Assembly: GCA_022616395.1 (NCBI GenBank) | Contig: JAKEEV010000619.1 | Coordinates: 1 to 25,479 of the forward strand | Direction: 5' to 3' | DNA: 25,479 nt | Source of the DNA: Planctomycetia bacterium | Lineage (GTDB): Bacteria; Planctomycetota; Planctomycetia; Gemmatales; Gemmataceae | Shown: positions 9,332-15,824 of the stretch, in pieces | How positions within the stretch are numbered: position 1 is the first letter of the stretch | Layout: the number at the start of each line of letters is the position of its first letter | Translations under genes and position numbers: made by a program | Notes under the pieces: generated by a model | Told to the model about the DNA's origin: nothing | Databases searched by the model: none | The model's input: the letters and a program-made list of their open reading frames with translations, nothing else

Positions 9332-10231
9332 TCAGCGAACATTCGTGAGGTGATTCAGCAATCGCTGATACACTTCCAGCACGCGCTTGCGAACCGGTTG
9401 CGCGCGGGTGAACAGCTCCCGCTGCGATTCAACATACTCTTCGCGGCCTTCGCGAGTCTCGATCTTGATCGGAGCGAACCCGAACGCGCTCAGATCGTAA
9501 GGACTGGCGCGCATGTCCACTTCGCGAGCAATACGGGCCAGCTCGAATGCATCCGCGACCACATCCGACGGACAGAACGGAGCGATCTTGTACGAGAAGC
9601 GGTACAAGTCCATGTTCGCGTGGATGCAGCCAGGTTGATCGTGCTCGGGGGTAGTCGCGCGAGTCAGTTCCCATCTGTTAAGCGGAGCAGCGGCGCGCGT
9701 GAAGAAGCGAAACGCATCGTAATGCGTGCAGCGGAGCGATTGCGAATCGACCACGGCGTTCGTTTCTTCGCGCGACAGGCGCAGAGGAACATAGGGATGC
9801 CTCACGTTCGGGTCGTGATAGACCATTGCCCATTCGTGCATCCCCATACACGCGAATGATGGCTCGCGCTCCAACACAGCCGCGAGGTAATTCACCGCCC
9901 AACTCAGATACGAAATGCGATGTTCCGGAAACGCGCTTGCGGGTAGTGACAGCCCGCTGTCAGTTGGAGTAAACTCCGGCCAGGCGATGTCGTCGCGAGT
10001 CGCGCCTTCAAGCAGAACGCCAAAGCCGGGCGTCCAGCGCAACAGGTGCGCCGGGCGGAAGGAGTAGTATTCAAACAGGAAATCGTAAACGGGATGCTTC
10101 TCCCCGCGGCTTGCTCGCTGAAGGCGCCCTTCAACCCACGGCGTCACGCTCGCCAGATACGAGCGTCGAGCCGATTCCCAGGCGAAGCGCGAGACACACG
10201 GCATCTTCGGTATGGTCGCGTTAACCGCCAC
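9332..10231 (-). CDS. Conserved protein of the family often annotated '3-methyladenine DNA glycosylase'
   Basis: This 299-residue protein starts at a GTG (10231); an in-frame ATG at 10204 would remove nine residues and neither has a clear ribosome site. From memory it matches a family of about 300 aa, common in actinobacteria and planctomycetes, that databases often label 3-methyladenine DNA glycosylase. Recognisable blocks are RGEKHPVYDFLFEYYSFRP (about residues 42-60), GMHEWAMVYHDPNVRHP, RCTHYDAFRFFTRAA, QPGCIHANMDLYRFSYKIAP and EVDMRASPYDLSAFG. No helix-hairpin-helix GPD motif or other known glycosylase signature is visible, so the enzymatic name is unproven. The clustered His, Asp and Glu residues would fit a metal or nucleic-acid enzyme. 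It is transcribed divergently from the chemosensory locus with about 100 bases between them. Confidence 0.85.
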   Translation of the reverse strand: MAVNATIPKMPCVSRFAWESARRSYLASVTPWVEGRLQRASRGEKHPVYDFLFEYYSFRPAHLLRWTPGFGVLLEGATRDDIAWPEFTPTDSGLSLPASAFPEHRISYLSWAVNYLAAVLEREPSFACMGMHEWAMVYHDPNVRHPYVPLRLSREETNAVVDSQSLRCTHYDAFRFFTRAAAPLNRWELTRATTPEHDQPGCIHANMDLYRFSYKIAPFCPSDVVADAFELARIAREVDMRASPYDLSAFGFAPIKIETREGREEYVESQRELFTRAQPVRKRVLEVYQRLLNHLTNVR

Positions 10232-10329
10232 AGTTTCACCGCTTTAAACTGGATAACCAGAATACTCCACTTCCGTTTCCCATATTATCTGTGTGGAATA
10301 GCGGAATCACTCTCCTTCCTTCAGCGCCC

Positions 10330-11490
10330 ATGCCCGACGACAATGCCATCCGCGTGCTGCTCGTCGATGACCAGCCGATGGTCGGGGAGACAGTGCGCAG
10401 AATGCTGGCCGAGGAGCCAGGAGTCGAGTTCCGCTTTTGCCCCGACCCGGCCTCCGCGATTGACATCGCCAACGAGTTCCGCCCCACCGTCATTCTTCAA
10501 GACCTCGTGATGCCCGAAATTGACGGGCTTCAACTGGTGAAGTTCTATCGAGCTAACGCGGCCACACGAGAAACTCCTCTGGTTGTGCTTTCGAGCAAGG
10601 AAGAACCAACCATCAAGGCGAAGGCGTTCGCTCTGGGAGCGAATGACTATCTGGTGAAGTTGCCGGACAAGCTCGAAGTGATTGCACGAGTACGCTATCA
10701 CTCTCGCGGCTACATCGCGCTTCTGGAACGCAACGAAGCTTACCGCAAGCTGGCCGAAACTCAGCGCGAACTGGTCGCGGAACTCGCCCGCGCCGCGCGC
10801 TACGTTCAATCACTCCTGCCGGCCCCGCTCACCTCTGGCCCGGTTGCAACCAACTGGAAGTTCGTGCCGTCCACGCAACTCGCGGGCGACATGTTCGGCT
10901 ATCACTGGATCGACAAGAAGCATATCGCGGTCTACTTGCTCGACGTGAGCGGGCACGGTGTCGGTTCCGCTCTCCTTGCGGTTTCCGCGGCGAATGTTCT
11001 CTCTTCCAACTCTCTGCAAGGAGCGGACCCACGCGACCCCGGCTCCGTGATGACGCGCCTCAACGACATGTTCCAGATGGACCGCCAGGACGGGAAATAC
11101 TTCACCATCTGGTACGGCGTCTACAAGCCCGCGGCCCGTGCCCTTGCGTATTGCAACGCGGGACATCCACCCGCGCTGCTCTACTCTGACGGCACACTTC
11201 AGCAACTCGAAGCGGATGGCCCAGCAGTCGGCATGATCCCGGAGTTACCCTACGAGACTCGCACCACGCACATCGCCGAAGGCGCTCGGTTACTCGTTTA
11301 CAGTGACGGCGTCTTCGAGATCGAGCGAGGAGACGGGTCGATGTGGCAGTTCGCGGATTTTCTGGCCCGGATTGGTCCGGAATTAACCGCGGGAGGCGAT
11401 CTCCTCGACCGGCACCTCAACTTCGTCCGTCAGATGCATGTGGGGGATGTGCTGGGAGATGATTTCTCGATGCTGGACGTGCGGTTCTGA
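10330..11490 (+). CDS. Receiver-PP2C (SpoIIE/RsbU-type) serine phosphatase response regulator
   Basis: The ATG at 10330 gives 386 residues and places the receiver domain correctly; a GTG at 10291 would only add 13 unlikely residues. Residues 5-125 are a CheY-like receiver with acidic pair D13-D14, phospho-acceptor D58 (VILQDLVMPEIDG), a Ser in VVLSSKEE, and the conserved Lys in YLVKLP. A helical linker follows (about 135-165). Residues about 170-386 are a PP2C/SpoIIE phosphatase domain with intact metal-binding motifs: LAGDMFGYHW (about 182-191), LLDVSGHGVGSALL (D205), NAGHPPALLYS (from N276), YSDGVFE and GDDFSML (D377-D378). Proteins of this build dephosphorylate anti-sigma-factor antagonists in partner-switching pathways. 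Its place at the head of a Wsp-like cluster suggests the CheA homologue phosphorylates it. It sits where WspR would be the output in Pseudomonas, although at the opposite end of the cluster. Confidence 0.95.
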   Translation: MPDDNAIRVLLVDDQPMVGETVRRMLAEEPGVEFRFCPDPASAIDIANEFRPTVILQDLVMPEIDGLQLVKFYRANAATRETPLVVLSSKEEPTIKAKAFALGANDYLVKLPDKLEVIARVRYHSRGYIALLERNEAYRKLAETQRELVAELARAARYVQSLLPAPLTSGPVATNWKFVPSTQLAGDMFGYHWIDKKHIAVYLLDVSGHGVGSALLAVSAANVLSSNSLQGADPRDPGSVMTRLNDMFQMDRQDGKYFTIWYGVYKPAARALAYCNAGHPPALLYSDGTLQQLEADGPAVGMIPELPYETRTTHIAEGARLLVYSDGVFEIERGDGSMWQFADFLARIGPELTAGGDLLDRHLNFVRQMHVGDVLGDDFSMLDVRF

Positions 11491-11626
11491 GCGCTTATTC
11501 CGGTGGCGCGATTCTCACCTTCTGGGCAATTCGCCCCGTTCGGGCGAACTGGCTGGACGACTCCCAGAGAGCGGCTAGTATCGCAAGTGCCATTAGTAGT
11601 GTCTCATCCTCAATCGACTCACACCC

Positions 11627-13282
11627 ATGGCATTCCTTCGAGACGTGTCTCTGCGCACGAAACTCTACACGCTTCTGATCGCGTACACCGTCACGTTCGT
11701 GGCCATCATGGGGTTGAGGACTTACCTCCTCTCCCGCTACACGGTCGGCGGTCCCGTCTATGTGGAACTCAGCCAGCAGAAGGAGCTTGTCGGCGAAATG
11801 TTACCTCCTCCGCTTTTGATCGGGCGGCCTTACTTGATGCTTCATGAAATGGAGAGCACCACCGACCTCAACGAAATCCGCCGGCTCGAGACGCTTTTCA
11901 CGGAATACGAGGGGGACTACACTCGACGAAGAGAACACTGGCTGGCAATACTCCCTCGCGATAACCCCACACGCCAAGTTCTTGAGGTCACCGCCCATCG
12001 GCCCGCTCTCGAATTCTTCCGCCTCGCCAACAATGACTACATCCCCAACGTCAAGGGCGATGCTGCGGCCAGGGCGAAAGCAACCAAGGTGTTGAAGGAG
12101 CAGATCACGCCGGTCTATCGGGAGCAGAGCCGCATTATTCAGGAGACGCTCAAGCAAGAACAAATCGCGACGACCACCCAGGAGGCGAAGACCGTGAGCG
12201 ACATCACCTTCTGGCAGAACTTCACTCTAATTCTCACCCTGGGAGCGCTCGTCTTGTTCGGACTTGTCGGATGGGGGATTGTCCGCGGTATCGCGTCTTC
12301 CACAAACATCCTGATTGAGCGCATTCAGCAGATGGCCAGCGGTGCGGGCGACCTGACTGCCCGGCTGGCGGTTGAAGGCAAGGACGAAATGGGAAAGCTC
12401 GCCGAGGGGATCAACGCGGTCATCGCCAAGATTCACGGAATCGTCGCCAAGGCACGCGAATCGAGCCTTCAATTGCTCTCCGTCGCTTCCGAAATCGCTG
12501 CCGCAGCGCGGAGCCAGGAACAGACGGTGAACAACCTGGGCGCCTCCACAACTCAAGTCGCTGCGTCGGTGCGCGAAATCTCCGCGACCAGCAAGGATCT
12601 CTCCGGCACGATGAACGAAGTCAGCCAGTCGGCCGCTCACGCCGCTGATCTGGCCACACGCGGACGCGACAACACCACCAAGATGGCCACCGAGATGAAA
12701 CAGTTGGTGGAATCGACCGCCTCGGTTTCCACCAAGCTCGGCATGATTCGCGAAAAAGCGGACAGCATCAACGCGGTGGTGACGACCATTACAAAAGTCG
12801 CGGATCAGACGAATCTCCTTTCGATCAACGCCGCGATTGAAGCCGAGAAAGCCGGCGAATACGGTAGGGGCTTCCTCGTAGTGGCTCGCGAAATTCGCCG
12901 ACTGGCGGATCAGACTGCTGTTGCGACACTGGACATCGAAACGATGGTGCGCCAGATGCAGGACGCTGTTTCCGCAGGTGTCATGCAGATGGACAAGTTC
13001 GCCGACGAGGTCCGTTCGGGAGTTGCTCAGGTGACGAAGATCAACCAGATGACCTGGGAGATTATCACCGAGGTCCAGAGCCTCAGCGGTCGATTCCAGC
13101 TCGTCAATGAGGGAATGCGGAACCAGACCGCCGGCGCTCAGCAGATTAACGACGCGATGGCCCAGATCGCGGAGGCCGCCCGGCGATCCGCCTCCGCGAT
13201 TCAGGAGTTCGAGCGAGCAACCGCCCACCTCCGAGGCTCGGTCGAGGGGCTAAATCAAGAAATCGCCCAGTTCAAGACGTGA
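11627..13282 (+). CDS. Methyl-accepting chemotaxis protein, WspA-like receptor
   Basis: A 551-residue transmembrane receptor. TM1 spans about residues 13-35, a periplasmic helical sensor region (about 36-195) follows, TM2 is at about 197-219 and HAMP at about 219-271. The rest is a long coiled-coil signalling domain with the hairpin tip SINAAIEAEKAGEYGRGF near residues 397-415, followed by VVAREIRRLADQTAVATLDIE. That tip variant resembles WspA-class receptors rather than the standard ARAGEQGRGFAVVADEVR form. The sensor is probably a four-helix bundle; the ligand is unknown. The C-terminus ends EIAQFKT and lacks an NWETF-type pentapeptide for CheR/CheB tethering. The gene lies 136 bases after the phosphatase and is followed by a repeat-containing gap before cheW. 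No strong ribosome site is visible before the ATG, but the leader MAFLRDVSLRTKLY is typical of a receptor start. Confidence 0.96.
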   Translation: MAFLRDVSLRTKLYTLLIAYTVTFVAIMGLRTYLLSRYTVGGPVYVELSQQKELVGEMLPPPLLIGRPYLMLHEMESTTDLNEIRRLETLFTEYEGDYTRRREHWLAILPRDNPTRQVLEVTAHRPALEFFRLANNDYIPNVKGDAAARAKATKVLKEQITPVYREQSRIIQETLKQEQIATTTQEAKTVSDITFWQNFTLILTLGALVLFGLVGWGIVRGIASSTNILIERIQQMASGAGDLTARLAVEGKDEMGKLAEGINAVIAKIHGIVAKARESSLQLLSVASEIAAAARSQEQTVNNLGASTTQVAASVREISATSKDLSGTMNEVSQSAAHAADLATRGRDNTTKMATEMKQLVESTASVSTKLGMIREKADSINAVVTTITKVADQTNLLSINAAIEAEKAGEYGRGFLVVAREIRRLADQTAVATLDIETMVRQMQDAVSAGVMQMDKFADEVRSGVAQVTKINQMTWEIITEVQSLSGRFQLVNEGMRNQTAGAQQINDAMAQIAEAARRSASAIQEFERATAHLRGSVEGLNQEIAQFKT

Positions 13283-13290
13283 GTGGTGTG

Positions 13291-13450
13291 AGTAATCAGT
13301 AATCAGTAATCAGTAATCAGTGAACAGTAATCAGAACGCTGTGCGATCCGACTTCCAAAAACCGTGGAAAGCAGAACACGAAACATCACACCCTGATCGG
13401 TGATTACTGATCACTGATTACTGTTCACTGATGACTGATAACCAATCACT
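13291..13450. repeat. Heptanucleotide tandem array arranged as a large inverted repeat
   Basis: The left arm (13291-13334) consists of AGTAATC units: four perfect copies, an AGTGAAC variant, then another copy. The right arm (about 13402-13450) is built of the complement GATTACT and variants GATCACT, GTTCACT and GATGACT. CAGTGAACAGTAATCAG at 13318-13334 is perfectly complementary to 13414-13430. The stem extends to 13309/13439 with one mismatch, about 26 bp in all, around a spacer of about 79 bases. It fills the gap between the receptor and the first cheW gene. It may be a MITE-like element, a transcript-processing hairpin or an attenuator of downstream expression; no protein is encoded. Confidence 0.85.
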
Positions 13451-13480
13451 CACCACGAGCGAAGCGAACCCCTCACGACT

Positions 13481-13942
13481 ATGCTTGCCCTCGTCTTCCA
13501 GGTTGGCCCGGACAAGGTGGCGGTGGATGTCTGCCGAGTGCGCGAGGTTGTTCCTCGCGTGCGGTTGACCGCCGTTCATGGCGCTCCGGCGTGGATCGCG
13601 GGCGTGTTCGTTTATCGTGGACGAGTCGTTCCGGTTGTCGATCTGCACGCGCTGGCTGGCGTGGGCGAATGCCCGCCGCACCTGAGTAGCCGTATCATTC
13701 TGTTCCCGTACCCGCTGGATGTACCGGAAGCGTTGGTCGGATTGCTTGCGACTCAGGTCGCGGAGATACGCGAAGTTCGGCCGGGAATCGCCCAGCCGAT
13801 CCCTGGCCCGCCCGGTCGGCCGAGTCTCGGTCCAGCGCTACCCGATGGGCAAGGGATTCTGCGTTTGCTCGACCCCGACTGGCTCTTAGCTCAAGTGGCG
13901 GCCGGATCGGGAGGTCTCATCGAAGCGGGGTTCGAGCCGTGA
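13481..13942 (+). CDS. CheW-type coupling protein (WspB-like)
   Basis: A 153-residue single-domain CheW. The fold is indicated by LALVFQVGPDKVAVDVCRVREVVPR at the N-terminus, then WIAGVFVYRGRVVPVVDLHALAG, the usual 'G..N.RG..vpv.Dl' strand pair with Tyr in place of Asn, and a C-terminal ILRLLDPDWLL. CheW adaptors link the receptor tip to the P5 domain of CheA. It is the first of four genes joined by 4-base stop/start overlaps (GTGA at 13939-13942), so it is probably the first cistron after the repeat-containing gap. The position matches wspB. No good Shine-Dalgarno is seen before the ATG at 13481. Confidence 0.93.
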   Translation: MLALVFQVGPDKVAVDVCRVREVVPRVRLTAVHGAPAWIAGVFVYRGRVVPVVDLHALAGVGECPPHLSSRIILFPYPLDVPEALVGLLATQVAEIREVRPGIAQPIPGPPGRPSLGPALPDGQGILRLLDPDWLLAQVAAGSGGLIEAGFEP

Positions 13943-15156
13943 GCCTTTTGGCCATCGAGACTGTTGTTCGCGAGCAACTCGGGCTTGACCCCGCGGCTCT
14001 GGGACCATCAGTTCTTCCGCGCGCTATCGAAACTCGGACGAGACTTCGCGGGCTGTCGCTCAGCGAGTACACCGCGACTCTGGTTGCGGACCCTTTCGAG
14101 CGCGAAGCTCTGGCGTCGGAGTTGGTTGTCCCAGAGAGCTGGTTTTTCCGAGGCGGTGTTCTGCTCTTTGAGCGACTGGCGACCTTTATTGCCAACCGCT
14201 CGGATTCGCGTTCGGTTGGCAATCCCGTGCGCGTCTTGTGCGTCCCGTGTAGTGCCGGGGAGGAGCCGTATTCGCTCGCCATCGCGCTGCACGAGCGCCT
14301 CATCGGAGCAGAAGACTGCACGATTGATGCGATTGATCTCTCCGGGCGGAACCTCGAGCGCGCGGGAGAGGCTCGCTACTCAGCATTCGCCTTCCGCGAA
14401 CCCGGCCCGGACATCCGCGCTTCCTACTTCCGCCCGGATGGAGATCAGTGGGAGTTGCTCCCTCGGTTCCGGGCGTGTGTGCAGTTTTTCCCTGGTAATC
14501 TCACGGATGCCCTGTTCCTGGAGCGCGGGCGCCCCTACGACCTGATCCTGTGCCGGAATCTGTTCATTTATCTGACCTCAGACGGCCGCCAGCGCGCGAT
14601 GATCAACCTCGATCGGCTCCTGGCCCTCGATGGCCGACTGTGTTTAACTCCCGCGGAGGCCGACCGCCTTCCTCCGGGTCGCTTTCTGGCTGACGGCCCG
14701 ACCGAGTCTGGAATCTACCGCCGGGTGGGTGGGACGAGTTCGATTGTTGCCTCGGTCGCTGCTCTCCAGGGGACCAGAGAGCCGCCAATCAAACACACGC
14801 CTATACACGTCAGCCCGCATGCGCCCGAAGTGATTCCCGTTCGTGTTCCTCTGACACTCGAAGGCGCTCGACTGTTGGCCGATGCGGGTCGGCTCAGCGA
14901 AGCTCAAACTGCATGTGAACAGTTGCTGCGGGCGGATTCCAAGAATGCCGATGCGCTTGCTCTGTTGGGCATCATCCACCTGGCTGCGGGCCGGGCAGTG
15001 GAAGCTCACGATGCGCTGCGCAAGGCGCTTTACCTCGAACCGGAACATCTGGAAGCGCTTTCACACATGATTGTGTTAGCCGAGCGTCGAGGGGATGCCG
15101 GTCAGGCAGCAGCGCTGCGTCGGCGACTGGCTCGTGCTCGGAAGGAGGACGCATGA
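13939..15156 (+). CDS. CheR methyltransferase with C-terminal TPR repeats (WspC-like)
   Basis: A 405-residue protein starting at the GTG that overlaps the preceding stop (GTGA). The N-terminal helical domain ends in ELVVPESWFFRGG. The SAM-binding domain carries motif I as VLCVPCSAGEEPYSLAIAL (about residues 97-116), IDAIDLSGRNLERA, and DLILCRNLFIYL. The region from about residue 305 to the end holds two to three tetratricopeptide-like repeats (ARLLADAGRLSEAQTACEQLL, ALLGIIHLAAGRAVEAHDALRKAL). It methylates receptor glutamates using SAM. A CheR with C-terminal TPRs is the WspC arrangement. The TPRs may dock it to partners, which would fit a receptor without a CheR-binding pentapeptide. Confidence 0.95.
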   Translation: MSLLAIETVVREQLGLDPAALGPSVLPRAIETRTRLRGLSLSEYTATLVADPFEREALASELVVPESWFFRGGVLLFERLATFIANRSDSRSVGNPVRVLCVPCSAGEEPYSLAIALHERLIGAEDCTIDAIDLSGRNLERAGEARYSAFAFREPGPDIRASYFRPDGDQWELLPRFRACVQFFPGNLTDALFLERGRPYDLILCRNLFIYLTSDGRQRAMINLDRLLALDGRLCLTPAEADRLPPGRFLADGPTESGIYRRVGGTSSIVASVAALQGTREPPIKHTPIHVSPHAPEVIPVRVPLTLEGARLLADAGRLSEAQTACEQLLRADSKNADALALLGIIHLAAGRAVEAHDALRKALYLEPEHLEALSHMIVLAERRGDAGQAAALRRRLARARKEDA

Positions 15157-15824
15157 TCGCCAAACCTCTCGCGGTCATCGCCCGACCGGATCAGTGCTGG
15201 AACCACATCGGCGTTCGCGGAGACCGATCGTGTCCGGAGCTAGTGAAGGTCACGCATTGTCACAACTGCCCGGTGTTCGCCGCGGCTGGTCGGAAGTTTC
15301 TCGATGCACCATCGCCTCCCGACTATCTCGACGCCTGGACTGTGCGCCTGGCGGCACGAGACGAGACGCGCGAGGGGGACGAATCGAGTGTTCTGGTCTT
15401 TCGTCTGGGAGATGAGTGGCTGGCGTTGCCTGTCTCGGTATTGGTGGAAGTCACACGCTTCCGAGCAGCTCATCGCGTTCCGCATCGCGGAGGGCTGTTG
15501 TCGGGATTGGTGAACATTCGCGGCGAGTTGCATCTGTGCGTTCGGCTCGATTTGTTATTGGGTGTGGCTGCGGCCGACTCACCGACCGGCGAGGAGTTGC
15601 GTCGGCTGGTTGTGATTCGGCGCGAGAACGAGGGGTGGGTATTTCCCGCCGATGAAGTCGATCAGGTTCACCGCGTCCTCTTCCCGGATCTGAGCGCAGC
15701 GGCACCCACGCTGGCGCGCTCGCAAGTGAAGCTGACACGCGGGGTATTCCCCAGCGGAAGTCGCTCGGTCGGACTTCTGGACGATTCGCGGCTCTTCCAA
15801 GCTCTGAGGGAGCGTCTGCGATGA
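15153..15824 (+). CDS. CheW-type coupling protein with Cys-rich N-terminal extension (WspD-like)
   Basis: A 223-residue protein whose ATG overlaps the cheR stop (ATGA at 15153-15156). The CheW domain covers about residues 75-223 (LVFRLGDEWLALPVSVLVEVT, GLVNIRGELHLCVRLDLLLG, then WVFPADEVDQVHRV). The N-terminal 75 residues carry four cysteines at 15, 27, 36 and 39 in QCWNHIGVRGDRSCPEL and HCHNCPVF. This segment resembles the N-terminus of WspD, as I recall it, and could bind a metal or a cofactor. Having a second, longer CheW between cheR and cheA is diagnostic of the Wsp gene order. The upstream GGAAGGAGG within the cheR end provides a strong ribosome site. Confidence 0.94.
   Translation: MIAKPLAVIARPDQCWNHIGVRGDRSCPELVKVTHCHNCPVFAAAGRKFLDAPSPPDYLDAWTVRLAARDETREGDESSVLVFRLGDEWLALPVSVLVEVTRFRAAHRVPHRGGLLSGLVNIRGELHLCVRLDLLLGVAAADSPTGEELRRLVVIRRENEGWVFPADEVDQVHRVLFPDLSAAAPTLARSQVKLTRGVFPSGSRSVGLLDDSRLFQALRERLR

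Noticed and set aside
11530..11548. TTCGCCC/GGGCGAA hairpin after the receiver-PP2C gene considered as a terminator
   Set aside because: Stem of only 7 bp without a following T-run; it may be chance in GC-rich DNA.
12227..13228. 333-codon minus-strand frame opposite the receptor gene, and a 341-codon one at 17450-18475 opposite cheA
   Set aside because: The sense strand encodes clear MCP and CheA domains; the antisense products are His/Arg-rich without motifs.
13291..13450. Heptad repeats considered as a CRISPR array
   Set aside because: Units are 7 bases with no spacers and form two opposed arms; there are no cas genes.
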